From a virus, in the IMG/VR virus record IMGVR_UViG_3300024348_000111, positions 1 through 39,361 of that record: a DNA stretch of 39,361 bases; one strand, 5' to 3'. The position numbers and the translations under genes were made by a program. Each line of letters starts with the position of its first letter. Positions within the stretch are counted from its first letter, which is position 1. Below, in pieces: positions 30,880 to 39,361 of this stretch. Below the pieces are notes generated by a model that was not told the origin of the DNA, did no database searches, and worked only from the letters and a program-made list of their open reading frames with translations.

Positions 30880-33800
30880 ATGGCACTAGAAACTGGTGTA
30901 ATACCTCAAGAACTTAAAGGAGTTTATTCACAAGATCCATATCTTCCATTACCAGAATCGGGAGCTAATATGTTAGATTTATTAGCAGTTCCTAATATGG
31001 GTATGAGTTCAGGAAGTAGTATCTCTAGTGGAGATGTAGTACAAAATGGTCTCAATGCTTTTAGTGCTGCCCCTGCTAGTATGAATACATTAGCAGCACC
31101 TGTGTTTTTTGATTATGATGCAGCTCAAGTAGATAGATATAAAGGTTCAGCTAATTTTAATGCATTAGGCTTTGATCCATCTGGTCAAACTAATAATGAG
31201 TTTAAATATGGGGCTAGACAAACCTGGGGTGATGTTTGGTCTAATGGTTTTTCTGGCATGTTTAGTTTAGCTGGAAATACTTTTATAGAAGGATGGAAAG
31301 GTTGGGGTAATATGGCAGATGCTGTAGCAAGTACAAGCTGGGCAGAAGCTAAACAAGATTTAATAGGTACTCCAGAATATTTATTAGAACAGGATAAGAT
31401 TACTAAAGATATCATGAATAAATATGCTATCTTTTCTACTCCTGACTCTGAAGAAGGTATATTTAACCGCAAGTTCTTTGGTGACATGTTACAGCAATCT
31501 GGTTTTGCTGTAGGTGCTATTGCTCAGTTCTTATCAGAAGAACTAGTTACACTTGGAATGTCTTCAGCTTTTTCATTATCTAAGCTTGGACTAAGAGCTC
31601 CAAGCTGGGTAGGAAGAATTGTTTCTCATGCAGATTTAGCAGATGATGTTGTTAAACTAGGAACTCCTATTTGGAAAGCCCGTTCTGTATCAGAAGGTTT
31701 AGTAATTGGTGCTAGAAGATTAGTTCCTTTTGCAGATACTGCATATAACTTAAGCAAATACGGTAAAGCTGGAGCTGGTATTGGTCAGATGGCAGCTATT
31801 GGTGTAGGTGGAGTAAGACGTTTCTTATCTGAATCTAACTTGGCTTTTACAGAAGCTCGTATGGAAGCTGCTGGAACATATGGTGAATTATATAATAAAC
31901 TATATGATGAAGAACTTCGTAAAACTGGACAAGCTCCTAGTTTTGAGTTAGAAGAAAAGATTAAGTCTAGTGCAATGAATGCAACTCAGGATAACTTTGG
32001 TGTTAACTATGGTATTCTGATGTTAAGTAACAGACTTCAGTTTGATAATATGTTTAGCCGTTTTGGTACAGGTCGTTCTTTTTTTGGTACCACTGGTGAG
32101 TTTGCAGATGATGTATTAAAAGTTACTGGAAAATCTGCTGCTAAAGAAGCAGGTGAAGCTACAACTAAAGCGTATGTAAAAGGACGTCTTGGTACTTTTG
32201 GACTTCTTGGTCAGATATCAGCTGACTTTGGAAAGAAAACTGCTGCTTGGCAAGCTACTAAATCACTAGGACGTAACTTATTTAAGTGGGAAACCTCAGA
32301 AGGTTTACAAGAACTTTTTCAAGAAGGATCAAATAAAGGATTAAGTGATTACTATTATGATCTATATCATGGTAAGAAAGGCTATGACTCAAAGTTAGAT
32401 GCTATTATTAGTAACATTGATAATCCTCTTACAGATTTACAAGGAGCTAAGACCTTCTTAATGGGTGCTTTAACAGGTAGACTGTTATCCCCTATTAATT
32501 TTGCTGTAGGGAAAGCTAAATTATATGGTGCTACTACTAGTGAACAACGTCAAGACCGTAAAGAAAAACTAGAAGAGTCCGTATCTTTAATTAATGCTTT
32601 CTATGAAAATCCTAGTATGTTCTTAAATGAACATATTGCAAACGTTAAAGTACAGGATCGTGCTGCTCAAAGCATGGAAGAAGCAATACGTAACCGTGAT
32701 CAATATGAATTTGTAAACCATAAAGACGGAGCTTTTGCTAAAATGATGTCAGCTGCTATGAAGACTGACATGTTTAAAGCTGTAACTACTACTATACGTC
32801 AGTATGGTGATGGCTTTAATGATGAAGATTTTAAAGAAGCATTTGGTTTAGATAAAACAGAAGAAAACATTAGTTCTGTTAAAGAATACTTTAATAAGGT
32901 TGCTGATGAAACAGAGTCTTTCCATAAGACATGGAAGCAACTTAAAGATAAGTTTGGTGACTCTGTAATGCTTGATCTATATAAAGAAGGTACTCCTGAG
33001 TATGCTACTGCTCAAAAAGCTAAGCGTGCATTAGATGATGCTATTGAAATATTAGCTACTAATAACTATAAAGCTACACGTTCTGCAGAAAGAGCAGTAA
33101 GAATTCAAGCTGAGACTGCTGCAATACCTGGTATTGGATCAAGCGTAGCTTCTGCCTTCAGAGTTTTGGGTGCTATTAAGAACACAGAAACTGAAATAGA
33201 ACTACTTCAGAATGAACTTGCAACTTTACAGGCTGTAGAGAAAAAAGATAAGGCTACTAAAGATCTTATTAAAGTTAAGAAAGCTCAGTTAAAGTCATTA
33301 GAAAACTGGAGAGACAATCATGAGTCTTTTAAAGAGAAGGGTGTTAAACAGAAAAGAAAGTTTGCTAAAGCTCGTAAGTCATTTGAGTCTTACATGACTT
33401 CTAAAAACCAGGAGTCTGGTATTGATCAAGAAGTAAAACTTGATCAAATGGAAGAGATCTATGAGAAAATGGTTGACTATATAGAGCTTAACAAAGATAG
33501 TAAAGACTATATTGATGCTTACAATACATTAGCTAATCCTATTAAGTTTGTGCAGGTACATCAGCGTTTACTTGATGCTATGGATGCTGCTAAAGAAAGA
33601 CTGAATGAAGAACATATTCAGGAAGCTATAGAAGCTATTTCAGGTAAAAAGGCTGTTACTCCTGAAGAAGGTACTGATCAAGAAGCTCCTGACTTTACTA
33701 CCTATATGATGGATGCTTATGCAGGTATGAAGGATGCTAACCAAATTGGTGATATTACTTTTGAAGAATGGCTTAACACTTCTTCTGGTAAAACATTTAC

Positions 33801-36800
33801 CCAACTTTATAACAAGAAGTATAATAAGAATGAATCTACTAATCAAGAAGTAATAGATCGTAGAAAAGATCTTCAAGCTATTAAAGAAGAGTTTGAAAAT
33901 GCTGAGACTATTACAGATGAGTTTGTAGAAGATATTTTTAATAAGTTATCTTCTGTATTAGGTATTAATATTAGTGAAGTAGAGGAAGACTATTCTGCTT
34001 ATACTAGCACATTAACTACAGAATTAAAACAATTTCTTTTAGACTTGGGTATTGAAGACCTTACAGCAGATCCAGATAGAACTTCAATTGAAATAATAAA
34101 GTATACTGTTCCTAAGTTTATAGATAAATTAATAGGTGATGGCGGTCTTGAAACTAAAGAAGCTGAAGTTGTAGATCAATCTAAAAACTTAGATATAATT
34201 GAGTTTCCTAAAAGAAAGATTAAGATGACTAAACCTGCTTTACAGCAAGGGGAAAGTCTAATTGATAATGGTAAGAATGGTATATTTATAGTTAAAGCAC
34301 CAAACGGTCTTTATCAAGTTTTTAATTCTGATCGTAATAACCCTACTGGGGATGGTACATCTGTTTCCTATACTACTAAAAATGAAGCATTTCTTGGTAG
34401 AGATGAGATGATAACTAATATTGGTAATCAAGATGCTCAAGATCGTAGCTTTTATGTATTTGGTGGTAAAGAAATACGTGCCGGTTTAGTTCTTACAGAT
34501 AATCAAACAGGTAAAGAATTTGTAGTAGATACTAAAGGTAAACCTTTTTATGCTAAAAAAGATGAAGATCAAACTACTCCTTTAGTTAAGATTATTCTTC
34601 TTAGAAATAGAGTAAGAACAGACACTAAAATAACAATATCTAATCTTAATAATTATACAGTTAAGCAAAAGATTGAAGCTTTAGAAACTGGAGAAGTTAT
34701 TGATACCGGTGTCTTTAGACTTGTTCGTACTGATGAACTTAGTAGAATATATCCGTTTGTAGATAGAAGTTCAAATGAATCTGAGCAGGCGGCTCAAGCT
34801 AGACTAGATAATCTATTAAGAACAACCGATCCTAAAACTCTTGCAGCAGGGATTACAATTAAGATTAAAGAAAACCCTAAGTCAGATGCTGTTAAAAATG
34901 TATCTGGAAATAAGAAGGTTAACCCTAACTTAGTTCAGGGTCGTGAGAAGTATCAAATACAAATCTTATTTAACGGTGCACCTATTGGTTTCTTAACCAA
35001 CTATGATAATTTACGTTTTATTAATGACAATGGTGTAAATGTACCAATATCTAATCTATCTATTAATCAGTTTAGAAAGATATTTGATAGTAAAGGTAAA
35101 GATACTCAAGAGATGATGAACGCTTTTAAAGCTAGCTTTGAATCATCAAAAGCTGTATATACTGCCTTATCTCAATATATTAAACCTGGACAAGAAGTAG
35201 AAATACCTGCAGATGAAGTAGCAAAGATCGTTAGATTTAATATAGGATCTGGAGAATCTTCTTATGTAGAAGAAGGTCAATCTGGTACTCTTTTTAAGAA
35301 TTTACAACATAATACAATTAACGGATTCTACTATATTATAGATAGAAGTAGACGTTATGGTAGTGGGTTTACTTTCCAAACAACAGAAATAGCTATTACT
35401 AATGCTGTTGGTAATGATCGTAAAGAGATTGAAAAACAAATAGCTTTAGTTAGAGCAGTAAGAGATACTACAGAACAACTGGGTAGATACATGGCTGTAG
35501 TAAAACTACCAAATGGACGTATACATTTTGTTGAGTTAGCCTCTGATCCAATGAATGATGTACAGTTAACAGATCTTATTACAAAACTAAATGATCGTTC
35601 TGCTGAAACTAAGTCAAAAAACGTACAAGTAGGAAAGAATAAAGAAAATGAAGATATACTAGTACGTAAAACTATTGACTTTAATAGAGAGTTAAATGAT
35701 GAAATTGTTTCTAATTTATTTATTTCAGTTCCACAAATTGCTAAAGGTACTTATATAGACTTTGCATTAAATGATACTGGTAGTCTTGAGCTTACATTCC
35801 ATAAGAAAGTAGAAGATAAAAACATCCGTAGACAGATATATGTTTATGGTAAAACTTTAGCTGACCCTGTTAACTTTAAAGATGCAGATGATATGCTTGA
35901 GCAGATAAATGCTGCTATAGAAAAGCATGATAAGGAATATGCTAAAAATGATTCACATAAGATAGGGTTTAAATTAACTAAGGAAAACTTTAAAGTATCT
36001 GTTCCTGATGCTATTTCTGTTTCTCAGTTAGAAAATAATCAAGTAGAATTAAGATCTTCTGTATATAATACTATTGTTAAAAACTTACCGTTGACTGTTA
36101 AAGCAGTAGCTGTTGATGCTGCTACTCTTCCTTCAACTCCTCAAACTATAGAATCTACTTCTGCTCAGCCAGCATCTAAAAGTAAAGAATTAACTGATGC
36201 TGAAAGACAAGCTGCTCTTGATAAACTACAAGGAAAAACTACAACAACTAGTTCTATTGCAAACTTAAATCCAGGATTGATTAAAGTATTTACAGAAGAA
36301 AGAGATCAAAAGCTTTCAGATCTGATGCCTCTCTACGCTACAGCTAGAAAGACTATGATGCAACTAGGGGATGAGGCTTTAGATTTAGAAGACCGTAATA
36401 TTTTAGCAGATCCTGTTAAGTATTTAGAAGGTCGCATTGCACAAGGGGAATATAGTTTACAGCAAAGTATAGATAAGTTAAAAACACTTGATACTAATAA
36501 TCCTGATAATGCTAAGGAAGCTAAAAACTTACAACGTTATATTGATACAGAAAAAATTGTTTTAGAAAAGACATATTCTAAACTTGAAAAGATAAAAGCT
36601 GTAGTAGCTGAGTATAATGATAAGATGAGTAGAATAGGAGAAACTCCTGTTGCTGCTACACCTACTCCTGTGAAAGAAAGACCAATTGAGTATGGAGAAG
36701 TGGTTGTCACTGGAACTGAATTAGGTGAAAAGGTTATATATGGAAAAGACTATAAGATACCTGATTTTAGACAAGTATTAATAACTGAATCAACAAGTTC

Positions 36801-39361
36801 TACAAGATATGCTACAGGTAAATATTTTAGAGACTTTATTCTTGGAGACAAGAAGGTATTTAGCTTAATAGATGGGTCAATAGTGGATACGGGTAATAGA
36901 AGTGGGTATATTGCCACTTCTATTGTTTTAGATAAAAATACTAAAGTAGTATTTAAAGATCTAAAAGCAGATTTGGAATCTTTACATACACGAGCAAGAT
37001 CTGGTTTAAATGAGAAAAATCAAATAGACGTAAATAAAGTTAAAAAAGCATTAACTGGTGTAAGATGGGTATCTCGTGAAGCAACTGCTGCACCAACCGC
37101 TACACCAACTGTTGCTGAAGTTAAGCCAGTCATTACAGAACTTGAGCAGGCTAAAATGGAATTAGATACTCTTATTAGAGATAAAGAGCTTGAGACAGTA
37201 AGACGTAGAGATGAAAAGATAGCTAAAGGCATGCGTAGTTCTATGTCTATGATTGAAGCTAATACTGAAGCTTCTGCTATGTTTGATAAAAAAATTAAGC
37301 AGGCTAAGGATAAGATTAATCAGATTAAAAATGCTGGTAGAAATACAGCATTAAAGATTACTAACCGTCCTAGATTTGATCAAGGTAGTGTAGTTAATAT
37401 TGATGACTTTAAAAAGTATATTAGCCGTATCCTCGGAGATAAGGTTTCTGTACAAGAGTTAGACTTTATGGCTACCGCTCTTAAAGATGGTCAGGTTACA
37501 GTGGGTAAATTCTTGACATATCTTGAAGTACTTCAGAACGGTACAAAAGCTGTTAAAGGTCGTATAGAAGTAGGTGCTGATACTGGTTTTAAATACCATG
37601 AAGCTTTCCATGCTGTCTTCCGTTTAATGCTTACAGATAAGCAGATAGATAAGCTATTGGCTTATACTAAAATGGAGGTTAACAAAAAAGGTATTGATGT
37701 AAAAGCAGAGATGCAGAAAATGCGTGAACTGCATACTATCTATGCTGAAATGAATGAGCAAGAACTGGAAGAAAGATTCTATGAGGAATACATGGCTGAC
37801 CAGTTTGAAGACTTTAAAGGTAACCAAAAAGATAACAAGACTCTTCCAGGTATTCGTGGATGGTTCCAAAAACTTCTTGATCTTATTAAAGGCTTGTTTA
37901 ATCGTTTCTCTCGTAATGAGCTTACAAACTTATTCCGTGAAATAGATAGAGGAGCTTATAGAAATAATAAAGTAAGAGAAAATAGATTTACAAAGCCAGA
38001 TGCTGTAAGTATAAGTGAACCTGTACTTAAAGCTATTAAGGTGGGAGAAGTAGACGTACTAGATGAAAATGGTATGTACATTACTATTCCTAGATATCTT
38101 TCACAACAAGAAGGAGATCAACTTGCTAGTAATATAGCATCTAAGTATCACTTAAGAGTATTAAATGGTACTGGTCAGTATAATAAGATGCAGGTGCTTA
38201 ATGAAATCTTTGCTGACTTCATGGATCTGTATGATATTAATGGTTCTAAAAAAGAGTTCTATCTTAATGAGATTGATACTCTTTATGAACAAGATCCAGA
38301 TCTTGCTAGACAATACCAAAATAAACTACAGCAGAAATATCAAATTTTTGTAGAAGAACAGAACAGAAAGTCTCTTGCTGAAGCTATTGATACCCATCTT
38401 AAGATAATGGGTTATCAACAAGAGCTTGAAGATGAGGAGTTTACATCTATGGAAGATGAGTTTGGTTCTAGAGTTACTACTGATAACTGGAAAGAAACTC
38501 ACTCTATTGGTGGTTTTGGAAGTCTTAGTAAGTTCTTACGTCAATATATTGCAGCTACTACTTATGTAATAGATAAAGATGAGTTTGGAAATACTGAGTT
38601 TGTAAATGGAGAACCATTGATTCAAGCAGTAAACGCTAACTTAGTTTATAATGGTGTACTAAAAGCTGTTTCTAATATTACAGATCAAAATCAGTTTGTA
38701 AACAGACTTCAGCAACTTCGTTCTGAAAATACAGAAACTGGTAAGTTCTTAAATAAATTCTTTAATGATGTTGATCTAAACATAGATCCAACTACTGGAG
38801 GATTTTCTGTAGATAATGCTAAGCAATCTACATTGTTCCAGATGGTTATTAAAGGATTCCAGCAGTATACTGTTGACTATATCTTTATTAACAAGGACAT
38901 TCGTCAGAGCAAAAAAGTTTCTGCTCTTATGATTGCAAACAGAATGGGTGTAGCTAAGACGCAGTTTACACAATGGCAAAACGCTTATGTACAAGTATTT
39001 GAAGATCAGATTCTTAAGCTTAAGACTACTCAAGAAAAGAAAGCTTTTGCTAAAGAACAAACTAGTGCTCTTCAAGATTTAATGACATACTTAGATCCTG
39101 GTGCATACATCTCAGATGAGGACATGCATATTGAAACTCAGCGTATTAGTAATGAACTAAAAGAAAATCTTGGTATTTCTTTATCACCTTTATTTATAAA
39201 GTTCTCTATTTCTGCTGCTAAAGATCCAGGTATTAGAACTGAAAGCCAAAGAAAGCTTGCAGAATCATACTCTGATGTAACTGGTATTACTATAGATTCT
39301 ATTAGACAGATTGTTAAGTCTGTTCAAGCTTTAGAAAATCCATTTGCAAAGAACATTGATA
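30880..39361 (+). CDS. Giant virion polyprotein, N-terminal 2827 codons (3'-truncated)
   Basis: The ATG at 30880 (MALETGVIPQELKGVYSQDP) opens a frame with no stop up to the end of the window. Landmarks: EGLQELFQEGSNKG at residue 474 followed by FLMGALTGRLLSP, a pattern seen in giant crAss-like proteins; a coiled coil at 768-830 (TEIELLQNELATLQA); Thr/Pro/Ala-rich linkers near 1748, 1925 and 2070; and a zincin motif H2240-E-A-F-H2244 (KYHEAFHAVFRLML) with E2302/E2303 and D2307 in FYEEYMADQF as likely third ligand. The rest is helical and beta mixed. In crAss-like phages, giant proteins at this place carry the virion-packaged RNA polymerase; the catalytic DxDxD motif was not found in the visible part, so it would have to lie to the right. 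Protease activity and polymerase identity are inferences. Confidence 0.8.
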   Translation, partial: MALETGVIPQELKGVYSQDPYLPLPESGANMLDLLAVPNMGMSSGSSISSGDVVQNGLNAFSAAPASMNTLAAPVFFDYDAAQVDRYKGSANFNALGFDPSGQTNNEFKYGARQTWGDVWSNGFSGMFSLAGNTFIEGWKGWGNMADAVASTSWAEAKQDLIGTPEYLLEQDKITKDIMNKYAIFSTPDSEEGIFNRKFFGDMLQQSGFAVGAIAQFLSEELVTLGMSSAFSLSKLGLRAPSWVGRIVSHADLADDVVKLGTPIWKARSVSEGLVIGARRLVPFADTAYNLSKYGKAGAGIGQMAAIGVGGVRRFLSESNLAFTEARMEAAGTYGELYNKLYDEELRKTGQAPSFELEEKIKSSAMNATQDNFGVNYGILMLSNRLQFDNMFSRFGTGRSFFGTTGEFADDVLKVTGKSAAKEAGEATTKAYVKGRLGTFGLLGQISADFGKKTAAWQATKSLGRNLFKWETSEGLQELFQEGSNKGLSDYYYDLYHGKKGYDSKLDAIISNIDNPLTDLQGAKTFLMGALTGRLLSPINFAVGKAKLYGATTSEQRQDRKEKLEESVSLINAFYENPSMFLNEHIANVKVQDRAAQSMEEAIRNRDQYEFVNHKDGAFAKMMSAAMKTDMFKAVTTTIRQYGDGFNDEDFKEAFGLDKTEENISSVKEYFNKVADETESFHKTWKQLKDKFGDSVMLDLYKEGTPEYATAQKAKRALDDAIEILATNNYKATRSAERAVRIQAETAAIPGIGSSVASAFRVLGAIKNTETEIELLQNELATLQAVEKKDKATKDLIKVKKAQLKSLENWRDNHESFKEKGVKQKRKFAKARKSFESYMTSKNQESGIDQEVKLDQMEEIYEKMVDYIELNKDSKDYIDAYNTLANPIKFVQVHQRLLDAMDAAKERLNEEHIQEAIEAISGKKAVTPEEGTDQEAPDFTTYMMDAYAGMKDANQIGDITFEEWLNTSSGKTFTQLYNKKYNKNESTNQEVIDRRKDLQAIKEEFENAETITDEFVEDIFNKLSSVLGINISEVEEDYSAYTSTLTTELKQFLLDLGIEDLTADPDRTSIEIIKYTVPKFIDKLIGDGGLETKEAEVVDQSKNLDIIEFPKRKIKMTKPALQQGESLIDNGKNGIFIVKAPNGLYQVFNSDRNNPTGDGTSVSYTTKNEAFLGRDEMITNIGNQDAQDRSFYVFGGKEIRAGLVLTDNQTGKEFVVDTKGKPFYAKKDEDQTTPLVKIILLRNRVRTDTKITISNLNNYTVKQKIEALETGEVIDTGVFRLVRTDELSRIYPFVDRSSNESEQAAQARLDNLLRTTDPKTLAAGITIKIKENPKSDAVKNVSGNKKVNPNLVQGREKYQIQILFNGAPIGFLTNYDNLRFINDNGVNVPISNLSINQFRKIFDSKGKDTQEMMNAFKASFESSKAVYTALSQYIKPGQEVEIPADEVAKIVRFNIGSGESSYVEEGQSGTLFKNLQHNTINGFYYIIDRSRRYGSGFTFQTTEIAITNAVGNDRKEIEKQIALVRAVRDTTEQLGRYMAVVKLPNGRIHFVELASDPMNDVQLTDLITKLNDRSAETKSKNVQVGKNKENEDILVRKTIDFNRELNDEIVSNLFISVPQIAKGTYIDFALNDTGSLELTFHKKVEDKNIRRQIYVYGKTLADPVNFKDADDMLEQINAAIEKHDKEYAKNDSHKIGFKLTKENFKVSVPDAISVSQLENNQVELRSSVYNTIVKNLPLTVKAVAVDAATLPSTPQTIESTSAQPASKSKELTDAERQAALDKLQGKTTTTSSIANLNPGLIKVFTEERDQKLSDLMPLYATARKTMMQLGDEALDLEDRNILADPVKYLEGRIAQGEYSLQQSIDKLKTLDTNNPDNAKEAKNLQRYIDTEKIVLEKTYSKLEKIKAVVAEYNDKMSRIGETPVAATPTPVKERPIEYGEVVVTGTELGEKVIYGKDYKIPDFRQVLITESTSSTRYATGKYFRDFILGDKKVFSLIDGSIVDTGNRSGYIATSIVLDKNTKVVFKDLKADLESLHTRARSGLNEKNQIDVNKVKKALTGVRWVSREATAAPTATPTVAEVKPVITELEQAKMELDTLIRDKELETVRRRDEKIAKGMRSSMSMIEANTEASAMFDKKIKQAKDKINQIKNAGRNTALKITNRPRFDQGSVVNIDDFKKYISRILGDKVSVQELDFMATALKDGQVTVGKFLTYLEVLQNGTKAVKGRIEVGADTGFKYHEAFHAVFRLMLTDKQIDKLLAYTKMEVNKKGIDVKAEMQKMRELHTIYAEMNEQELEERFYEEYMADQFEDFKGNQKDNKTLPGIRGWFQKLLDLIKGLFNRFSRNELTNLFREIDRGAYRNNKVRENRFTKPDAVSISEPVLKAIKVGEVDVLDENGMYITIPRYLSQQEGDQLASNIASKYHLRVLNGTGQYNKMQVLNEIFADFMDLYDINGSKKEFYLNEIDTLYEQDPDLARQYQNKLQQKYQIFVEEQNRKSLAEAIDTHLKIMGYQQELEDEEFTSMEDEFGSRVTTDNWKETHSIGGFGSLSKFLRQYIAATTYVIDKDEFGNTEFVNGEPLIQAVNANLVYNGVLKAVSNITDQNQFVNRLQQLRSENTETGKFLNKFFNDVDLNIDPTTGGFSVDNAKQSTLFQMVIKGFQQYTVDYIFINKDIRQSKKVSALMIANRMGVAKTQFTQWQNAYVQVFEDQILKLKTTQEKKAFAKEQTSALQDLMTYLDPGAYISDEDMHIETQRISNELKENLGISLSPLFIKFSISAAKDPGIRTESQRKLAESYSDVTGITIDSIRQIVKSVQALENPFAKNID

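Noticed and set aside
1-39361. Stop-codon reassignment as known in some crAss-like phages
   Set aside because: Genes end at TAA, TGA and TAG in positions followed at once by the next start, and no gene needs readthrough of TAG or TGA.
1-39361. tRNA genes, CRISPR arrays, insertion sequences or integration sites
   Set aside because: Gaps between genes are all under 175 bases; none shows a tRNA-like TTCRA arm, regularly spaced repeats, transposase or terminal repeats.

Overview
The window looks like the late (virion) region of a large, AT-rich, tailed bacteriophage infecting a Bacteroidota host, most probably a crAss-like podovirus (Crassvirales). Every convincing gene is on the + strand, genes are packed with 4-base stop/start overlaps (TAATG or ATGA) or gaps of a few bases, and Shine-Dalgarno sequences are largely absent in favour of A-rich leaders, as is usual in Bacteroidota. 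The assignment rests on the set and order of proteins: two short neck/ring-like proteins, a 1677-residue tail-hub/muzzle-like protein, a series of very large internal (cargo-like) proteins, and a giant open frame that runs off the right edge. This is inference from recognised family features; no search was run. Stops are mostly TAA, with two TGA and two TAG, so the standard bacterial code suffices.

Region by region. (1) 1-3098: the C-terminal 773 residues of a tail fibre ending in a self-cleaving S74 chaperone, a Tyr/Cys-rich small adhesin-like protein and a 76-residue orphan. (2) 3099-3819: a transcription unit holding one K/E-rich 170-residue protein, with a Bacteroidota-type -7 box before it and a strong intrinsic terminator after it. 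(3) 3820-8838: an appendage cassette of beta-sandwich proteins: a 168-residue virion-like protein, two proteins sharing a docking motif (C-x4-GP ... GD), and several fibronectin-III modules, many one-domain sized, one carrying a SprB-like repeat. One fn3 domain appears split across two genes at 5590. (4) 8839-12902: a hairpin and promoter-like gap, a metallophosphoesterase, a conserved unknown protein, two ring-like proteins and a small HExxH protein. (5) 12895-17928: the muzzle/stabilisation-like protein. (6) 17932-30857: five large cargo-like proteins with repeated Gly-Gly linear motifs, shared terminal peptides, and several peptidoglycan-hydrolase and zincin modules. (7) 30880-end: 2827 codons of a giant protein with a HEAFH zincin motif, truncated by the window.

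How they may work together: the fibres and fn3/SprB-like appendages would contact the host surface; the ring and muzzle proteins would form the neck and tail; the cargo proteins would be packed in the capsid or tail and ejected with DNA, bringing wall-degrading modules and possibly a virion RNA polymerase. Portal, capsid and terminase genes are not in the window and presumably lie to the left. The most unusual signal is a set of short shared peptides at the N- and C-termini of the cargo proteins (LPKAQ, GG linkers, and an EGDI...GG...E tail), which could be packaging or processing signals.
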